DNA from: Neobacillus sp. Marseille-Q6967
GTDB taxonomy: Bacteria > Bacillota > Bacilli > Bacillales > Cytobacillaceae
DNA length: 64,000 nucleotides
NCBI RefSeq assembly: GCF_946151075.1
Contig: NZ_OX267715.1
Span: 2,333,881 to 2,397,880 of the forward strand
Direction of reading: 5' to 3'
The notes under the pieces are model-generated. The model searched no databases. It worked only from the letters and a program-made list of their open reading frames with translations, and was not told the DNA's origin. Positions within the stretch are counted from its first letter, which is position 1. Each line of letters begins with the position of its first letter. Both the position numbers and the translations under genes were made by a program. Below, piece after piece: positions 53,318 through 63,498 of the stretch.

Positions 53318-54511
53318 GTGAAAAAAATATTTAGCTTTTTCTTTTTGTTCCTTTTTATGATCAGTTTTCTAACCGGCTGCTGGAGCAGAAAAGAGCTCAA
53401 TGAGATCGCCATTGTCACTGCCATTGGGATTGATAAAACCGAGGATGGGTATCTTGTTTCCGTCCAAATTGTGAATCCAGGTGAGATTGCCGGAAAAACC
53501 GCTACCGGCCGAACGGAAGTTATTAAATTTATAAAAACCGGAGACACCCTTTTTGAAGCTATGAGAAGATTGTCTGCTGATGTCCCAAGAATACTTTATT
53601 TTGCCCATCTCCGTGAAGTTGTTTTTGGAGAGGAATTGGCTAAAGAGGGAATAGGAAAAGTCCTCGATACTCTTTCCCGGCATCATGAAATGCGTTCTGA
53701 TTTCTTTCTTACAGTGGCTAAGGGTTCTAAAGCTTACGATATTCTTAATGTTCAAACAGCTCTCGAAAAAAACCCTGCAATTAAACTTTCCAACGCATTG
53801 GAAACTTCTAGTAAAAGGTGGGCACCGACAAAGACCGTTACTATTGATGAATTTATTACAAGTATTGTTAGTAAAGGGAAAGAACCTGTACTAACGGGAG
53901 TTTATGTATATGGAAACCCTGAATCTGGCAGTGCTTTTACAAATGTACAAAATGTTTCACCTAAAACAGGTTTAAAAATTGACAGCATTGGAGTATTTAA
54001 AAGTGATAAACTGATCGGGTGGTTAGACGAGGAGGAAAGTAAAGGCTTTAATTATATTACCGATAATATAAAGGCTACCGCGGTAACGGTGCCATGTGAA
54101 GACGGAAAAATAACGATAAGCACTTCACGCTCAAAAACAAAAGTAAAGGGGAAAATGGAAAACGGAAAACCAAAAATTTCTATTCATGTTACCACAGAAG
54201 GTGATGTGGGTGAAGTAGAGTGTAAATTCGATCTATCAACCCCTGAAAAGATCAAACAATTGAATGAAAAATACAAAAACGTGATTAAAGGAAAAATAGA
54301 AGCAGCAATTAATAAGCTCCAAAAGGATTATCAAAGCGATGTCTTTGGTTTCGGCGAAGCGATTCATCGGGCTGATCCGAAGGCTTGGAAGCGTCTGCAA
54401 CAAAATTGGAATCAAGAATTTGTAAATATGGAAGTATCCGTGAATGTGAAAGCAAATATACGCCGTTTAGGTACGATTACAGATTCATTTCAAAAGGAAA
54501 TCGAGGAGTAA
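53318..54511 (+). CDS. Spore germinant receptor lipoprotein subunit C (Ger(x)C)
   Basis: 397 residues. Lipoprotein signal with lipobox FLTGC (Cys near 22) and the typical WSRKELNEIAIVTAIGID start of the mature protein. The three-domain GerC body ends with DVFGFGEAIHRADPKAWKRLQQNWNQEF, a family hallmark. It anchors in the inner membrane after lipidation by Lgt. It directly follows the A subunit gene. Confidence 0.95.
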   Translation: MKKIFSFFFLFLFMISFLTGCWSRKELNEIAIVTAIGIDKTEDGYLVSVQIVNPGEIAGKTATGRTEVIKFIKTGDTLFEAMRRLSADVPRILYFAHLREVVFGEELAKEGIGKVLDTLSRHHEMRSDFFLTVAKGSKAYDILNVQTALEKNPAIKLSNALETSSKRWAPTKTVTIDEFITSIVSKGKEPVLTGVYVYGNPESGSAFTNVQNVSPKTGLKIDSIGVFKSDKLIGWLDEEESKGFNYITDNIKATAVTVPCEDGKITISTSRSKTKVKGKMENGKPKISIHVTTEGDVGEVECKFDLSTPEKIKQLNEKYKNVIKGKIEAAINKLQKDYQSDVFGFGEAIHRADPKAWKRLQQNWNQEFVNMEVSVNVKANIRRLGTITDSFQKEIEE

Positions 54512-54517
54512 CAATCG

Positions 54518-54751
54518 ATGTGGGCAATTATTGGAATTTTATTTACAGGGGCGATTATTTCTCTTTTTGAAATTCCACCCCTTGTGAAAAAAAAATGGTG
54601 GCGAGAAATAGTTATCTATTTATTATTGCTTTCAGCAGGTATTACCCTGGCGATTCTTTTAAGCAAAGATGTTACCATACCAACACCATTAGACTGGATA
54701 ATGAAAATTTTCAGTCCCGTAACTTCTTTCTTCGACCGGAATCTGTCATAA
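54518..54751 (+). CDS. Small two-helix germination protein (GerD-subunit/KD type)
   Basis: 77 residues with two membrane segments (about 2-18 and 29-47), and a short tail TPLDWIMKIFSPVTSFFDRN. Small D proteins of this design are encoded in several gerA-type operons and modulate germination rates. The position between C and B supports that role. It is not the separate lipoprotein GerD. Confidence 0.85.
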   Translation: MWAIIGILFTGAIISLFEIPPLVKKKWWREIVIYLLLLSAGITLAILLSKDVTIPTPLDWIMKIFSPVTSFFDRNLS

Positions 54752-54769
54752 GGAGGTGTACAATCGATT

Positions 54770-55888
54770 ATGCTTGAAGAAGGAAAATTTAATGCCGGTG
54801 AATTCAGTATTATAGTTTTTACTTTTACTGTAGGAACTGCCATACTTTATACAGCTTCTTTACTTTCAACCTTTACCAAACAGGATGCATGGTTGGCTAG
54901 TTTCTTAGCAATTCTCCCCAGCTTACTTTTTATATTCGTTTATAACCAGTTTATTTCCCTTTATCCATCGATGACTTATGTAGAAGTCAATGAAAAAGTA
55001 CTTGGTAAATGGCTTGGTAAATTAACATCGGTTCTATATTTATTATATGTTTTCCACATTATTTCTGGTGGGTATAGAGGTATCGGTGATTTTTTTACGA
55101 CCCAAGTAATGGTTGAAACACCTATTCAAGTCATTATGATCTTGTTTGTACTTACAAGCTTAATTGGAGTCCGGTTAGGATTGGAAGTTATTTGCCGAAC
55201 AGCAGTAATCTTTCTCCCATGGATTATCTTACTGCTTTCAATGCTAATCTTATTTCTTTTCCCACTGATCAAATTAGAAAATATTCAACCAATTTTTGGG
55301 GAAGGCATAAAACCAATACTAAATGGATCCTATCACCATTTGGGACTGCCTTATTTACAGTTACTCATATTATTAATGATAACACCTTTTGTTACCGAAA
55401 AAGCAGAAGTGAAAAAAGCTTTTTATTTAGGAACAGTCAGTGGCGGCATCATCTTATCCATTATAGTCCTATTCTGTATTTTAGTCTTAGGAGCTGACTT
55501 TACCGCAAGACAAACCTATCCTACTTATGTATTAGGGAAAAAAATAAACATTGGAAATTTTTTAGAAAGGGTTGAAGTCATTGTAGCACTCATATGGGTG
55601 TTTACCATATATTTCAAGCTGACGATTTGCTATTATGGGCTCACTCTTGGATTAGCACAATTATTTGGGTTAAAAGATTACAAAATCCTTATTTTTCCGT
55701 TAGCCTTTTTAATCCTGCCTTTTTCCATGTTTATACATCCAAATACGGTACATATAAATAACTATATAGCTAAAACGTTGACGCCTTATTCCTTAACCAT
55801 TTGTTTTATTATTCCGCTTTTATTATTAGTGGTTGGAAAAATGAGAAATAAAAGTTCTTCTACTAAAACATCTAACCAAAACTTGTGA
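54770..55888 (+). CDS. Spore germinant receptor subunit B (Ger(x)B, APC-like)
   Basis: 372 residues with ten predicted helices. It is related to amino acid transporters and probably holds the germinant in the membrane. KFNAGEFSIIVFTFTVGTAILYTAS and NQFISLYPSMTYVEVNEKVLGKWLGKLTSVLY are typical of the N-terminus. The ATG lies 12 nt after AGGAGGT, a long spacing. It is the last gene of the operon, giving the order A-C-D-B. Confidence 0.94.
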   Translation: MLEEGKFNAGEFSIIVFTFTVGTAILYTASLLSTFTKQDAWLASFLAILPSLLFIFVYNQFISLYPSMTYVEVNEKVLGKWLGKLTSVLYLLYVFHIISGGYRGIGDFFTTQVMVETPIQVIMILFVLTSLIGVRLGLEVICRTAVIFLPWIILLLSMLILFLFPLIKLENIQPIFGEGIKPILNGSYHHLGLPYLQLLILLMITPFVTEKAEVKKAFYLGTVSGGIILSIIVLFCILVLGADFTARQTYPTYVLGKKINIGNFLERVEVIVALIWVFTIYFKLTICYYGLTLGLAQLFGLKDYKILIFPLAFLILPFSMFIHPNTVHINNYIAKTLTPYSLTICFIIPLLLLVVGKMRNKSSSTKTSNQNL

Positions 55889-55965
55889 ACAAAAGAGAAA
55901 TTAAAAGAAACGCTGACAAGTTTCCTAGCCATTGGAGTCAATATGAATTAAAAAATAAAAATAAC

Positions 55966-56012
55966 AAAAAAAGCTTGTAGACTAATCTAGATCTAGATTT
56001 TATCTACAAGCT
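55966..56012. terminator. Bidirectional terminator between ger operon and psuG
   Basis: AGCTTGTAGA / TCTACAAGCT with an inner TCTAGATCTAGA palindrome and A/T tracts. Confidence 0.8.
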
Positions 56013-56036
56013 GTATGAAACTTCCTATTATTATAC

Positions 56037-56951
56037 TTATTTCATTGAATTAAAACTTACGGCGATTTTAGCACCGACAACGGCATTGTTTTTCACTAAA
56101 GCAATGTTCGCATCCAGGCTTTTGCCTTCCGTTAATTCTTTCACCTTCCCTAGCATGAATGGCGTTACATCCTTACCGGAAATGTTTCGTTCTTCTGCCT
56201 CTTTTAATGCTGATTCTATAATGCCATTAATAAATTTCTCATCCATTGCGTGTTCTTCAGGAATAGGATTGGCAATTACTGCGCCGCCTTTTAGATTTAA
56301 ATTCCATTTTACTTTTAATGTAGAGGCGATTGTTTCAACATCATCAGCATGTAAGTTTAAAGGGAATTCACTTCTTCGTGTAAAGAAAGCAGGGAGTACG
56401 TCGGTTTGGTAGCCAATAACCGGAACGCCTTTTGTTTCAAGAAATTCCATCGTCAATCCCAAATCTAAAATTGATTTAGCACCCGCACAGATGACGGCAA
56501 CGTTTGTTTGTCCTAATTCTTCCAAGTCTGCTGAGATATCCATGGTGGTTTCGGCTCCTCGGTGAACACCCCCAATACCTCCGGTTACGAAGATATGAAT
56601 TCCTGCTAACTCAGCGCAAATCATAGTTGCTGCTACTGTTGTTGCACCCAGTTTTTTTGTAGCAAGCAAATAAGCTAAGTCTCTTCTAGACGCTTTTGCT
56701 ACATCAGAACTCTTTCCGAACATTTCCAACTCTTCATCGGTTAAGCCGATTTTTATTTTTCCATCAATGATGGCAATCGTTGCCGGAACCGCTCCATTAT
56801 CACGGACAATTTGTTCCACTTCACGAGCAGTCTGCACATTTTGCGGATAAGGCATCCCATGAGAGATAATCGTAGACTCTAAGGCAACGATTGGTTTTCC
56901 TTGTTCTTTGGCGTTACGTACTTCTTCTGATAACGTAATATATTGTTTCAT
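56037..56951 (-). CDS. psuG: Pseudouridine-5'-phosphate glycosidase
   Basis: 304 residues. It splits pseudouridine phosphate to uracil and ribose 5-phosphate. [17 protein letters not shown], the lysine in [11 protein letters not shown] and [21 protein letters not shown] are conserved family blocks; the last region binds the phosphate and metal. It overlaps the kinase gene by four bases, so the two act as one unit. Confidence 0.95.
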   Translation of the reverse strand: MKQYITLSEEVRNAKEQGKPIVALESTIISHGMPYPQNVQTAREVEQIVRDNGAVPATIAIIDGKIKIGLTDEELEMFGKSSDVAKASRRDLAYLLATKKLGATTVAATMICAELAGIHIFVTGGIGGVHRGAETTMDISADLEELGQTNVAVICAGAKSILDLGLTMEFLETKGVPVIGYQTDVLPAFFTRRSEFPLNLHADDVETIASTLKVKWNLNLKGGAVIANPIPEEHAMDEKFINGIIESALKEAEERNISGKDVTPFMLGKVKELTEGKSLDANIALVKNNAVVGAKIAVSFNSMK

Positions 56952-58057
56952 GATAATTCCTCCATATCTTTTTGTAGTTGTACTGCTGATAAATCTTGTC
57001 GGACGGTATAAGGTGATTGCAGTGTTTTAGCAGCATTAATGCTTCCGGCTTTGGCAATTTCTATTAATGATTTCCCCTTTAACCAAGCGTAAATTACAGC
57101 AGAGGAAAAAGCATCCCCAGCCCCCGTTACATCAACGACTTCATTCGTATCAATTGCAGGAACATGAAAGATCCCCTCTTCCTTATTGCCAATCATGGAA
57201 CCTTTTTTTCCATTAGTAATGACCACATTCATTACCCCAAGTGACAGCCAATTTTTCACGGCTTTTTTCCAATCCTCTTCATTTCTTATTTCGTTATTAA
57301 AGTAAGTTTCAGACTCATCTCGGTTGGTAATCAGCCATTTAACACCGTTTAAATCATCTGGTAATCGACTCATCTTTGGTGATGAAACAGGTATTAGGAC
57401 AATAGGTAAATCATGGTTTTTTGTTAAATTACACAAGAAATGAATGGTTTCTTTCGGACAGTTTAAATCGACCATTATACATTTTGAGCTGCTTAATAAT
57501 ACTTCGTGTTTTAGCAGTAATTCAGGTGTGATCGCATCATATATATCCATATCTGCTAACGCAATAACTAATTCACCGTCAGAGTCTAAAACAGCCGTAT
57601 AAGAACCGGTTGATTTTTCAGGAAATTGCGTCACGGTTTTTAAGTTCATATAAAGAGCTGACGAATCTTCAATGATTGTCCAGTCCTTATCCGCGCCGCT
57701 GGCAGATATTAAGGACACTTCCAGCCCCAGTCGACCTAGATTTTCAGCAATATTCCGTGCAACACCACCTGCATTCTGTGTTGCATAAACAGGATTGGAG
57801 GTACCTAACTGTGCTTTATCCTTGATGTGGAATTTACGGTCAATATTTGCCCCGCCAATACAAATTACTTGTTGTGATTCATTTAAAATATAGGCTCTGC
57901 CTAAAATATTACCCTTTCTGATTAAGCCAGAAATCATATTGGCAATAGTGGGCCGGGATAATCCTAATATTTCTGCAAGCTCTTGTTGAGAAACATAAGG
58001 GTTCTTCCGTATTAAATCCAGAATCAATTGCTCTTTCTCAGTCATTCGTTCAGGCAC
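56948..58057 (-). CDS. psuK: Pseudouridine kinase with N-terminal HTH (PfkB family)
   Basis: 369 residues. A MarR/Lrp-like winged HTH ([43 protein letters not shown], about 7-50) precedes a PfkB ribokinase-type domain with [13 protein letters not shown] (anion hole and catalytic Asp, about 313-325). It makes pseudouridine 5'-phosphate for PsuG. The HTH suggests it may also act as a regulator of its own operon. It is preceded by the BMP lipoprotein gene, 50 bp away. Confidence 0.92.
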   Translation of the reverse strand: MPERMTEKEQLILDLIRKNPYVSQQELAEILGLSRPTIANMISGLIRKGNILGRAYILNESQQVICIGGANIDRKFHIKDKAQLGTSNPVYATQNAGGVARNIAENLGRLGLEVSLISASGADKDWTIIEDSSALYMNLKTVTQFPEKSTGSYTAVLDSDGELVIALADMDIYDAITPELLLKHEVLLSSSKCIMVDLNCPKETIHFLCNLTKNHDLPIVLIPVSSPKMSRLPDDLNGVKWLITNRDESETYFNNEIRNEEDWKKAVKNWLSLGVMNVVITNGKKGSMIGNKEEGIFHVPAIDTNEVVDVTGAGDAFSSAVIYAWLKGKSLIEIAKAGSINAAKTLQSPYTVRQDLSAVQLQKDMEELS

Positions 58058-58107
58058 AAACTCACCCCATAAATTACACTAATCTTATATTTTTTGCCAT
58101 CAGTGTT

Positions 58108-59178
58108 TTACTTTGGATTAAATGTTCCTAATTCATCGCTTGTTTCAGGAACCTTTACAGCTCCTGATTTAATCTTTTCAACCCATTCATTGACTGTTGC
58201 TTCTATATCATCTTTGTTTGCAGCTTCCGGATTGATAGGTGCCAGTCCAACACCTTCTTCTGCTAAACCATATAAAGCGACCTCACCGCCAGGAAAATCA
58301 CCGGCTTTTGTTTGTGTTGCAAGATCCTTAACAGCTATATCTACTCGTTTTAAAGCGGATGTAAGGACAACATCTGGTCCCATATCAGATTGGTCACGGT
58401 CTACACCAATAGCCCAAAAATCTTTGCCAGGGTCTTTTGTCTTTCGGTCATTTGCTTCTTTGAACAGACCAACTCCGGTAGCCCCTGCCGCGTGAAAGAT
58501 GACGTCCGCTCCTGAAGAGTACATTTTAGAAGCGATTGCTTGTCCAACCTCAGCCTTGTCAAAGGCACCTGCATATTGAACGTCAACCTTTACCTCTGGT
58601 TTGGCAGCTTTAATACCAGCTAAAAAACCAGTTTCAAATCGTTCAATAACGGGAGTTTCCATGCCGCCAATAAATCCAACATGATTAGATTTTGTTGTAA
58701 GAGCAGCCGCTATACCCGCTAGGAATCCTGCTTCTTGCTCTTTGAATAAAATACTTGCCACGTTTGGCTGTTTTACTTCAGCATCAACGATTGCAAATTT
58801 AGAATCTTTTTGTTGTTTTGCAATTTCTTCAACTGCTGCTGGCATTAAGAAACCGATAGCGTATACTAAGTCAAACCCTTCACGAACAAGTCTATTTAAG
58901 TTTGTTGTATAATCGGCATCTGATTTGGATTGAAGATAATCATAGCCGCCTTTACCTTTTTGTAAGCCATTTTCTTTACCAAAATTTTGGAGACCTTCCC
59001 AAGAAGATTGGTTAAATGATTTGTCATCAACACCGCCGATATCAGTGACCATTGCTACAGAGAAAGTATCTTTTCCATCTTTCGTTCCTTCATTATCACC
59101 ATTTTTTCCACAAGCACCCAACAGTGTACCTGCAGCAAGAACAAGTGATAATGCTATTCCTACTTTACGTTTTTTCAT
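58108..59178 (-). CDS. BMP-family nucleoside-binding lipoprotein
   Basis: 356 residues. Signal peptide with lipobox LLGAC (Cys near 23). VAMVTDIGGVDDKSFNQSSWEGL and FAIVDAEVKQPNVASILFKEQEAGFLAG are typical of BmpA/Med-type substrate-binding proteins of nucleoside ABC importers. No ATPase or permease genes follow; psuK and psuG do instead. This suggests capture of pseudouridine or other nucleosides for the two enzymes, with transport parts encoded elsewhere. Confidence 0.93.
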   Translation of the reverse strand: MKKRKVGIALSLVLAAGTLLGACGKNGDNEGTKDGKDTFSVAMVTDIGGVDDKSFNQSSWEGLQNFGKENGLQKGKGGYDYLQSKSDADYTTNLNRLVREGFDLVYAIGFLMPAAVEEIAKQQKDSKFAIVDAEVKQPNVASILFKEQEAGFLAGIAAALTTKSNHVGFIGGMETPVIERFETGFLAGIKAAKPEVKVDVQYAGAFDKAEVGQAIASKMYSSGADVIFHAAGATGVGLFKEANDRKTKDPGKDFWAIGVDRDQSDMGPDVVLTSALKRVDIAVKDLATQTKAGDFPGGEVALYGLAEEGVGLAPINPEAANKDDIEATVNEWVEKIKSGAVKVPETSDELGTFNPK

Positions 59179-59215
59179 AATTTATGCCTCCCTTAAGATG
59201 CAGATAATAAACGTC

Positions 59216-59246
59216 AAACTTTTGTTTATAGAATAAACTTTCGTTT
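59216..59246 (-). promoter_or_regulatory. Twin operator-like sites of the BMP/psu genes
   Basis: Two copies of AAAC-N4-GTTT (59235-59246 and 59216-59227), 19 bp apart, lie at and just after the predicted transcription start. The cores are AAACGAAAGTTT and AAACAAAAGTTT on the minus strand. Two tandem palindromes on one helix face suggest a dimer-of-dimers repressor. Confidence 0.65.
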
Positions 59247-59248
59247 GT

Positions 59249-59278
59249 ATTATACTTCTATATAAATTATTATGTCAA
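59249..59278 (-). promoter_or_regulatory. SigA promoter of the BMP/psu genes
   Basis: Perfect -35 TTGACA (59278-59273), an 18-bp spacer and perfect -10 TATAAT (59254-59249), about 70 bp upstream of the start codon. Confidence 0.85.
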
Positions 59279-59331
59279 CATTTTTTGGTTTCATAAGTTA
59301 ATCTGACATTAAATACAAGGCAAATAAATAG

Positions 59332-59359
59332 AAAAAACCCGGGCAACTGTGTCCGGGTT
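59332..59359 (-). terminator. Terminator after the 71-aa membrane protein gene
   Basis: AACCCGG / CCGGGTT with a 10-nt loop and a T run on the minus strand. Confidence 0.8.
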
Positions 59360-59437
59360 CATCTATTCTTTCTTTACATCTAACTTAATTTTATAATTTT
59401 ATTATATTAAACTGGGCTTAGAGAATTTGCTAATAAT

Positions 59438-59653
59438 CTATTTGAACCAATCTATATTTAACACTATTCCTAATAACCGCCAACTATTGATTGCTTCATA
59501 AAGTGAATTAAGTAATATACCCAATGCAAGTACAAACAGCAAAACATGTGTCAGGATTACCGTACGCTTTCGTAAATTTTGAAGAAAAATCCATATCCAA
59601 AGAATTGCTAAAATGATATTAATCATTTCCCCTACAAGTTCATTTCCTGCCAA
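59438..59653 (-). CDS. Small membrane protein, 71 aa
   Basis: Not recognised. Two hydrophobic segments (about 9-24 and 33-49) separated by a basic LRKRT loop. The start is TTG at 59653 after AGGAG/GGGAG; an ATG nine codons in would be an alternative. It follows purU by 22 bp and may be co-transcribed with it. Function unknown. Confidence 0.6.
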   Translation of the reverse strand: MAGNELVGEMINIILAILWIWIFLQNLRKRTVILTHVLLFVLALGILLNSLYEAINSWRLLGIVLNIDWFK

Positions 59654-59675
59654 CGGCTCCCTCTCCTAATTCATC

Positions 59676-60545
59676 TCAAGCAAATACGATAGTTTTATTA
59701 CCATGAACAAGTACCTTATCCTCAACATGCCAAGAAATGGCTTCGGCAAGAACCCTTCTTTCCACATGACGTCCGGCAATCTTTAGATCCTCTGCTGTGT
59801 AGCGATGATTAATCCGCTGTACATCCTGTTCAATAATTGGTCCTTCATCAAGATCATTCGTAACGTAATGTGCTGTTGCACCGATTAACTTTACACCTCG
59901 GTTAAACGCTCTCACGTAAGGATTTGCCCCAACAAATGCCGGCAAGAATGAATGATGAATGTTTATGATTTGATTAGGATACTTAGAAATAAAGTTAGGG
60001 GAAAGAATTTGCATATACCTGGCCAGGACAATAAAGTCCACTTTCCCTTTTATCAGTTCTAATGTTTTCTGTTCGGCATCTTCTTTCGTTTCTTGAGACA
60101 TAGGGATATGATAAAAAGGGATGCCATAACTTTCAACTACTTCTTTTAAAATAGTATGATTACTGATTACCATCGGGATATCTACTGGAATTTCTTTGGA
60201 TTTCCACCGCCAAAGAAGCTCGTTAAGACAATGGTCAGTTTTGGAAACAAAGATGGCCATCCGCTTTCTTTTTTCATTACTGCTTAACTGCCAATCCAAG
60301 GCATAATCCCGCGCTATCACATGTAAATCTTGTTCAAGCTTTTTAAAAGAAGAATCAAATTCTTCCAACTCAAACTCGATCCTCATAAAAAACATACCTG
60401 CTTTTGGATCTGTTGTATGTTGGTCAAAATGGACAATATTGGCTTTGTGTTCTAATAAAAAATTAGTGACAGTTGAGATAATACCTGGCTTTTCCGGACA
60501 AGTAATCAATAATTTTGCACGGTTTGGCATTACTTTTGTGGTCAT
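59676..60545 (-). CDS. purU: Formyltetrahydrofolate deformylase
   Basis: 289 residues. An N-terminal ACT domain (AKLLITCPEKPGIISTVTNFLLEHKANIVHFDQHT, about 9-90) precedes the formyltransferase-like hydrolase domain. The catalytic Asn-His-Asp set appears in MVISNH, NIHHSFLPAFVGANPY and HYVTNDLDEGPIIEQ. It releases formate from 10-formyl-THF and balances one-carbon units, which fits the glycine cleavage and lipoate genes nearby. Confidence 0.95.
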   Translation of the reverse strand: MTTKVMPNRAKLLITCPEKPGIISTVTNFLLEHKANIVHFDQHTTDPKAGMFFMRIEFELEEFDSSFKKLEQDLHVIARDYALDWQLSSNEKRKRMAIFVSKTDHCLNELLWRWKSKEIPVDIPMVISNHTILKEVVESYGIPFYHIPMSQETKEDAEQKTLELIKGKVDFIVLARYMQILSPNFISKYPNQIINIHHSFLPAFVGANPYVRAFNRGVKLIGATAHYVTNDLDEGPIIEQDVQRINHRYTAEDLKIAGRHVERRVLAEAISWHVEDKVLVHGNKTIVFA

Positions 60546-60663
60546 AGCTATTCCACCATCCTTAGGATATGAATTATGTAAAATAGAGGGGCTAACACCT
60601 TTTAATTTGATAGATAAAAAGGTTCATACAAAGGATGGACCTTTAATACGATCATTCCTAAAA

Positions 60664-62064
60664 TTATGCATGAATTTCTTTTCCATCTACGGCTAGGGCC
60701 GCTTCTCCAATGGCTTCGGTTAAGGTAGGATGCGGGTGTATTGTATGAGCAATATCCATTGCGGTTGCATTCAATAAACAGGCAAGGCCAGCCTCCGTAA
60801 TCATATCCGTTACATGAGGACCCACCATATGGGCTCCTAACAGCTTATTAGTTCCTTCTTCAACCACTAGTTTGACAAAACCGTCTGATTCACCGAAAAC
60901 CAGAGCCTTACCAATTGCACGAAATGAAAATTTACCATTTTTTACTTGATATCCTTTTTCCTTTGCCTCTTCTTCTGTGAGTCCGACGCTTGCTACTTCC
61001 GGACTGCAGTATACACATCTTGGTACCAGTGTTGAATCAAGTGATTTAGGATTTTGACCTGCCATATGTTCAATCGCAATGATTCCTTCATGAGAGGCAA
61101 CATGGGCAAGTTGCAAGCCGCCAATAACATCACCAATTGCGTAAATGTTCGGTTCATTTGTTTGATAGAAATCATTTGTTTTAATAAAAATCGGATTTAG
61201 TTCAACGGCGGTTTTTTCAAGGCCAATTCCTTCCGTATTTGGTGATCGACCTACAGATACCAAAAGTTTGTCTGCAGAAAATGGTGTTTCTTTGCCTTTA
61301 TGCTCCGCCTTAATGGAAACACCCTCACCTTTTTCCAGCGTTTCTGGAAGCACTTTTGCTCCTGTAACGATTTTTACTCCTTTTTTCTTCATTAAACGTT
61401 GTACTTCCTTTGAAATATCTTTATCTTCAGTTGGTAAAATGCGATCGGCATATTCGATTACTGTAACTTGGATACCGAAATCCGAAAGCATCGATGCCCA
61501 TTCGATTCCAATTACTCCGCCGCCAACGATAATGATCGAATTGGGAAGCGTCTCCATTTTTAGCGCTTCATCCGAAGTCATCACATACTTCCCATCCACT
61601 TCTAGGCCTGGAAGTGTCCTTGGACGAGATCCCGTTGCAATTACAATATTTTTGGGGCTTAAAATGACTTCCCCTTCACCATTATTCAATTCCACTAGCA
61701 CATCTTTTGTCTGTGTGATACTTCCCTTTCCATCAAAAACATCTATCTTTCCCTTTTTCATTAAATGTTGGACACCTTTGTATAGGCGATCGGTAATTTC
61801 TTCTTTGCGAGCCTGTACTTTAGAAAAATCAAGACGAATTATAGGGGCGACAACACCATACTTATCTCCATCTATTGTTTGAGCGTATACTTCTGCACTT
61901 CTTAATAAGGCCTTACTCGGAATACATCCAGCGTGAAGGCATGTTCCACCTAATTTTCCTTTTTCAATGACCGCCGCTCTTAAACCTAATTGGGAAGCGC
62001 GAATGGCAGCCACGTACCCGCCTGTTCCACCACCGATAATGACGACATCATATTCTTTTGTCAT
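60664..62064 (-). CDS. lpdA: Dihydrolipoamide dehydrogenase
   Basis: 466 residues. FAD motif GGGTGG near 11-16, redox disulfide GGTCLHAGCIPSK (C43/C48), NAD motif VGGGVIGIEWASML, and the C-terminal HPHPTLTEAIGEAAL with the active-site His-Glu. It reoxidises dihydrolipoyl groups of 2-oxoacid dehydrogenases or the glycine cleavage system. Its location beside lipA and gcvPB suggests it serves the glycine cleavage H protein, though it could be shared. Confidence 0.95.
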   Translation of the reverse strand: MTKEYDVVIIGGGTGGYVAAIRASQLGLRAAVIEKGKLGGTCLHAGCIPSKALLRSAEVYAQTIDGDKYGVVAPIIRLDFSKVQARKEEITDRLYKGVQHLMKKGKIDVFDGKGSITQTKDVLVELNNGEGEVILSPKNIVIATGSRPRTLPGLEVDGKYVMTSDEALKMETLPNSIIIVGGGVIGIEWASMLSDFGIQVTVIEYADRILPTEDKDISKEVQRLMKKKGVKIVTGAKVLPETLEKGEGVSIKAEHKGKETPFSADKLLVSVGRSPNTEGIGLEKTAVELNPIFIKTNDFYQTNEPNIYAIGDVIGGLQLAHVASHEGIIAIEHMAGQNPKSLDSTLVPRCVYCSPEVASVGLTEEEAKEKGYQVKNGKFSFRAIGKALVFGESDGFVKLVVEEGTNKLLGAHMVGPHVTDMITEAGLACLLNATAMDIAHTIHPHPTLTEAIGEAALAVDGKEIHA

Positions 62065-62158
62065 GTTCGTTCTCTCCTTTTAACATTATATCTATCGGAA
62101 AACTTGGAATAAAACTAATGAAACTTTCCTTTATGGTTATAAGGCATCCCTATTCCGA

Positions 62159-62464
62159 TTAATCGAATTGAATTGCACATGCACTAGAGGCAAAGCTTTC
62201 TCCTACTACAAAACCTTGTTCTTCGCCATAGTCAATGTGCGGTTCTTCATCCAAATAGCGTTTTGTAAAACGGTCAATTTGAAATTGGATCCCTTCCATC
62301 TCAATACATAAATCGTTTCGCCGAGGTTCATCAAATACAATCGAAAACTTAACAGATATTCCGCATCCTCCGCTTACTTCGGCATCAATCCGAGGATTAT
62401 GCTTTTCATTGGCCGACATTTCTTTTAGTTTGTTGATGGCCGCTTCTGTCATTTTTATCATCAT
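62159..62464 (-). CDS. HesB/IscA-like protein
   Basis: 101 residues of the HesB-like fold. The usual three-cysteine set is altered: one Cys in SGGCGISV and one in SSACAIQF, so only two remain near their canonical places. This pattern is seen in the YqkB-type HesB proteins of Bacillus. It may be an Fe-S accessory protein; its overlap with lipA, which needs two 4Fe-4S clusters, makes a role in lipoyl synthase maturation plausible. Confidence 0.82.
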   Translation of the reverse strand: MMIKMTEAAINKLKEMSANEKHNPRIDAEVSGGCGISVKFSIVFDEPRRNDLCIEMEGIQFQIDRFTKRYLDEEPHIDYGEEQGFVVGESFASSACAIQFD

Positions 62465-63387
62465 GGACCTTCTACTCCTAACGCCACGCCTATTTCATTA
62501 GCACACTTGCCATTTGCGGCCTTGACCTGTTCGTCAGCATGATAAGAGGAGCGAACAAGAGGACCGGCCTCACAGTGACTAAATCCCTTTGACATGGCGA
62601 TCGTTTTTAGTTCTTCAAACTCTTTTGGACTCCAATACTTTTGAACTTTTAAATGATGTTTGGTTGGCTGCAAATATTGACCAATTGTCACAATATCCAC
62701 ATGGTTCGCACGAAGATTGTCCATCGTTTCGATAATTTCTTCTTTTGTTTCTCCAAGACCAATCATAATACTTGATTTTGTTGGAATACTAGCATTCATT
62801 TCTTTGGCCCGGCGCAAAAACGCTAAGGAACGTTCATACGTTGCCCGTGCCCGAACTTTTGGTGATAAACGTTTGACTGTCTCAATATTGTGATTTAAAA
62901 TATCTGGACTTGCATCCATTAATGTTTTTAAGTTGTCATATTCACCCTTCATATCAGACGGAAGGACTTCAATGCTGCAAAATGGATTTCGCCGTCTTAC
63001 TGCTCTTATCGTTTCTGCAAAAACCTTTGCTCCGCCATCTTTTAAATCATCACGAGCTACAGCAGTAATCACGACATGTTTTAGGCCCATTTTCTCCACT
63101 GAATCTGCAACACGCTCTGGTTCTTCCCAATCAAGCTCTGTCGGAAGGCCTGTTTGAACCGCACAAAATCGGCAGGCACGAGTACAAATACTACCTAATA
63201 TCATAAAGGTTGCTGTTTTCCGTACCGCCCAGCATTCATGAATATTTGGACATTTTGCTTCTTCACAGACTGTATGAAGCTTTTTTTCACGCATCATTTT
63301 TTTTAGGCCTGTATATTGTTCATTTGTATTAAGTTTTATTTTTAACCATTCTGGTTTTCGAACATAATTTGTAGACATGTCTATCAC
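62461..63387 (-). CDS. lipA: Lipoyl synthase
   Basis: 308 residues. The auxiliary-cluster motif [12 protein letters not shown] (Cx4Cx5C) and the radical-SAM motif CTRACRFC (Cx3Cx2C) are intact, and the C-terminal RSSY ligand motif is present. It inserts two sulfurs into protein-bound octanoyl groups. It overlaps the HesB-like gene by four bases. Confidence 0.97.
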   Translation of the reverse strand: MIDMSTNYVRKPEWLKIKLNTNEQYTGLKKMMREKKLHTVCEEAKCPNIHECWAVRKTATFMILGSICTRACRFCAVQTGLPTELDWEEPERVADSVEKMGLKHVVITAVARDDLKDGGAKVFAETIRAVRRRNPFCSIEVLPSDMKGEYDNLKTLMDASPDILNHNIETVKRLSPKVRARATYERSLAFLRRAKEMNASIPTKSSIMIGLGETKEEIIETMDNLRANHVDIVTIGQYLQPTKHHLKVQKYWSPKEFEELKTIAMSKGFSHCEAGPLVRSSYHADEQVKAANGKCANEIGVALGVEGP

Positions 63388-63423
63388 TCCTAAGAACAGA
63401 CAATAGATTGTTAGTATTTTTTA

Positions 63424-63484
63424 AACCACCAAGAATGAAATAATAAGAAGTTTAATTTTCTCAATTTCTTCATTCCTAGTGGTT
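63424..63484 (-). terminator. Long hairpin between gcvPB and lipA
   Basis: AACCAC...AGAATGAA and TTCATTCCTAGTGGTT pair imperfectly around a long AT-rich loop. There is no strong T run, so it may be a weak terminator or processing site. Confidence 0.45.
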
Positions 63485-63498
63485 CAATTATCATTCGT

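Noticed and set aside
61268-61882. 204-aa open frame opposite the dihydrolipoamide dehydrogenase gene
   Set aside because: It is the antisense shadow of a well-conserved gene and is Ser/Thr/Pro-rich without any motif.
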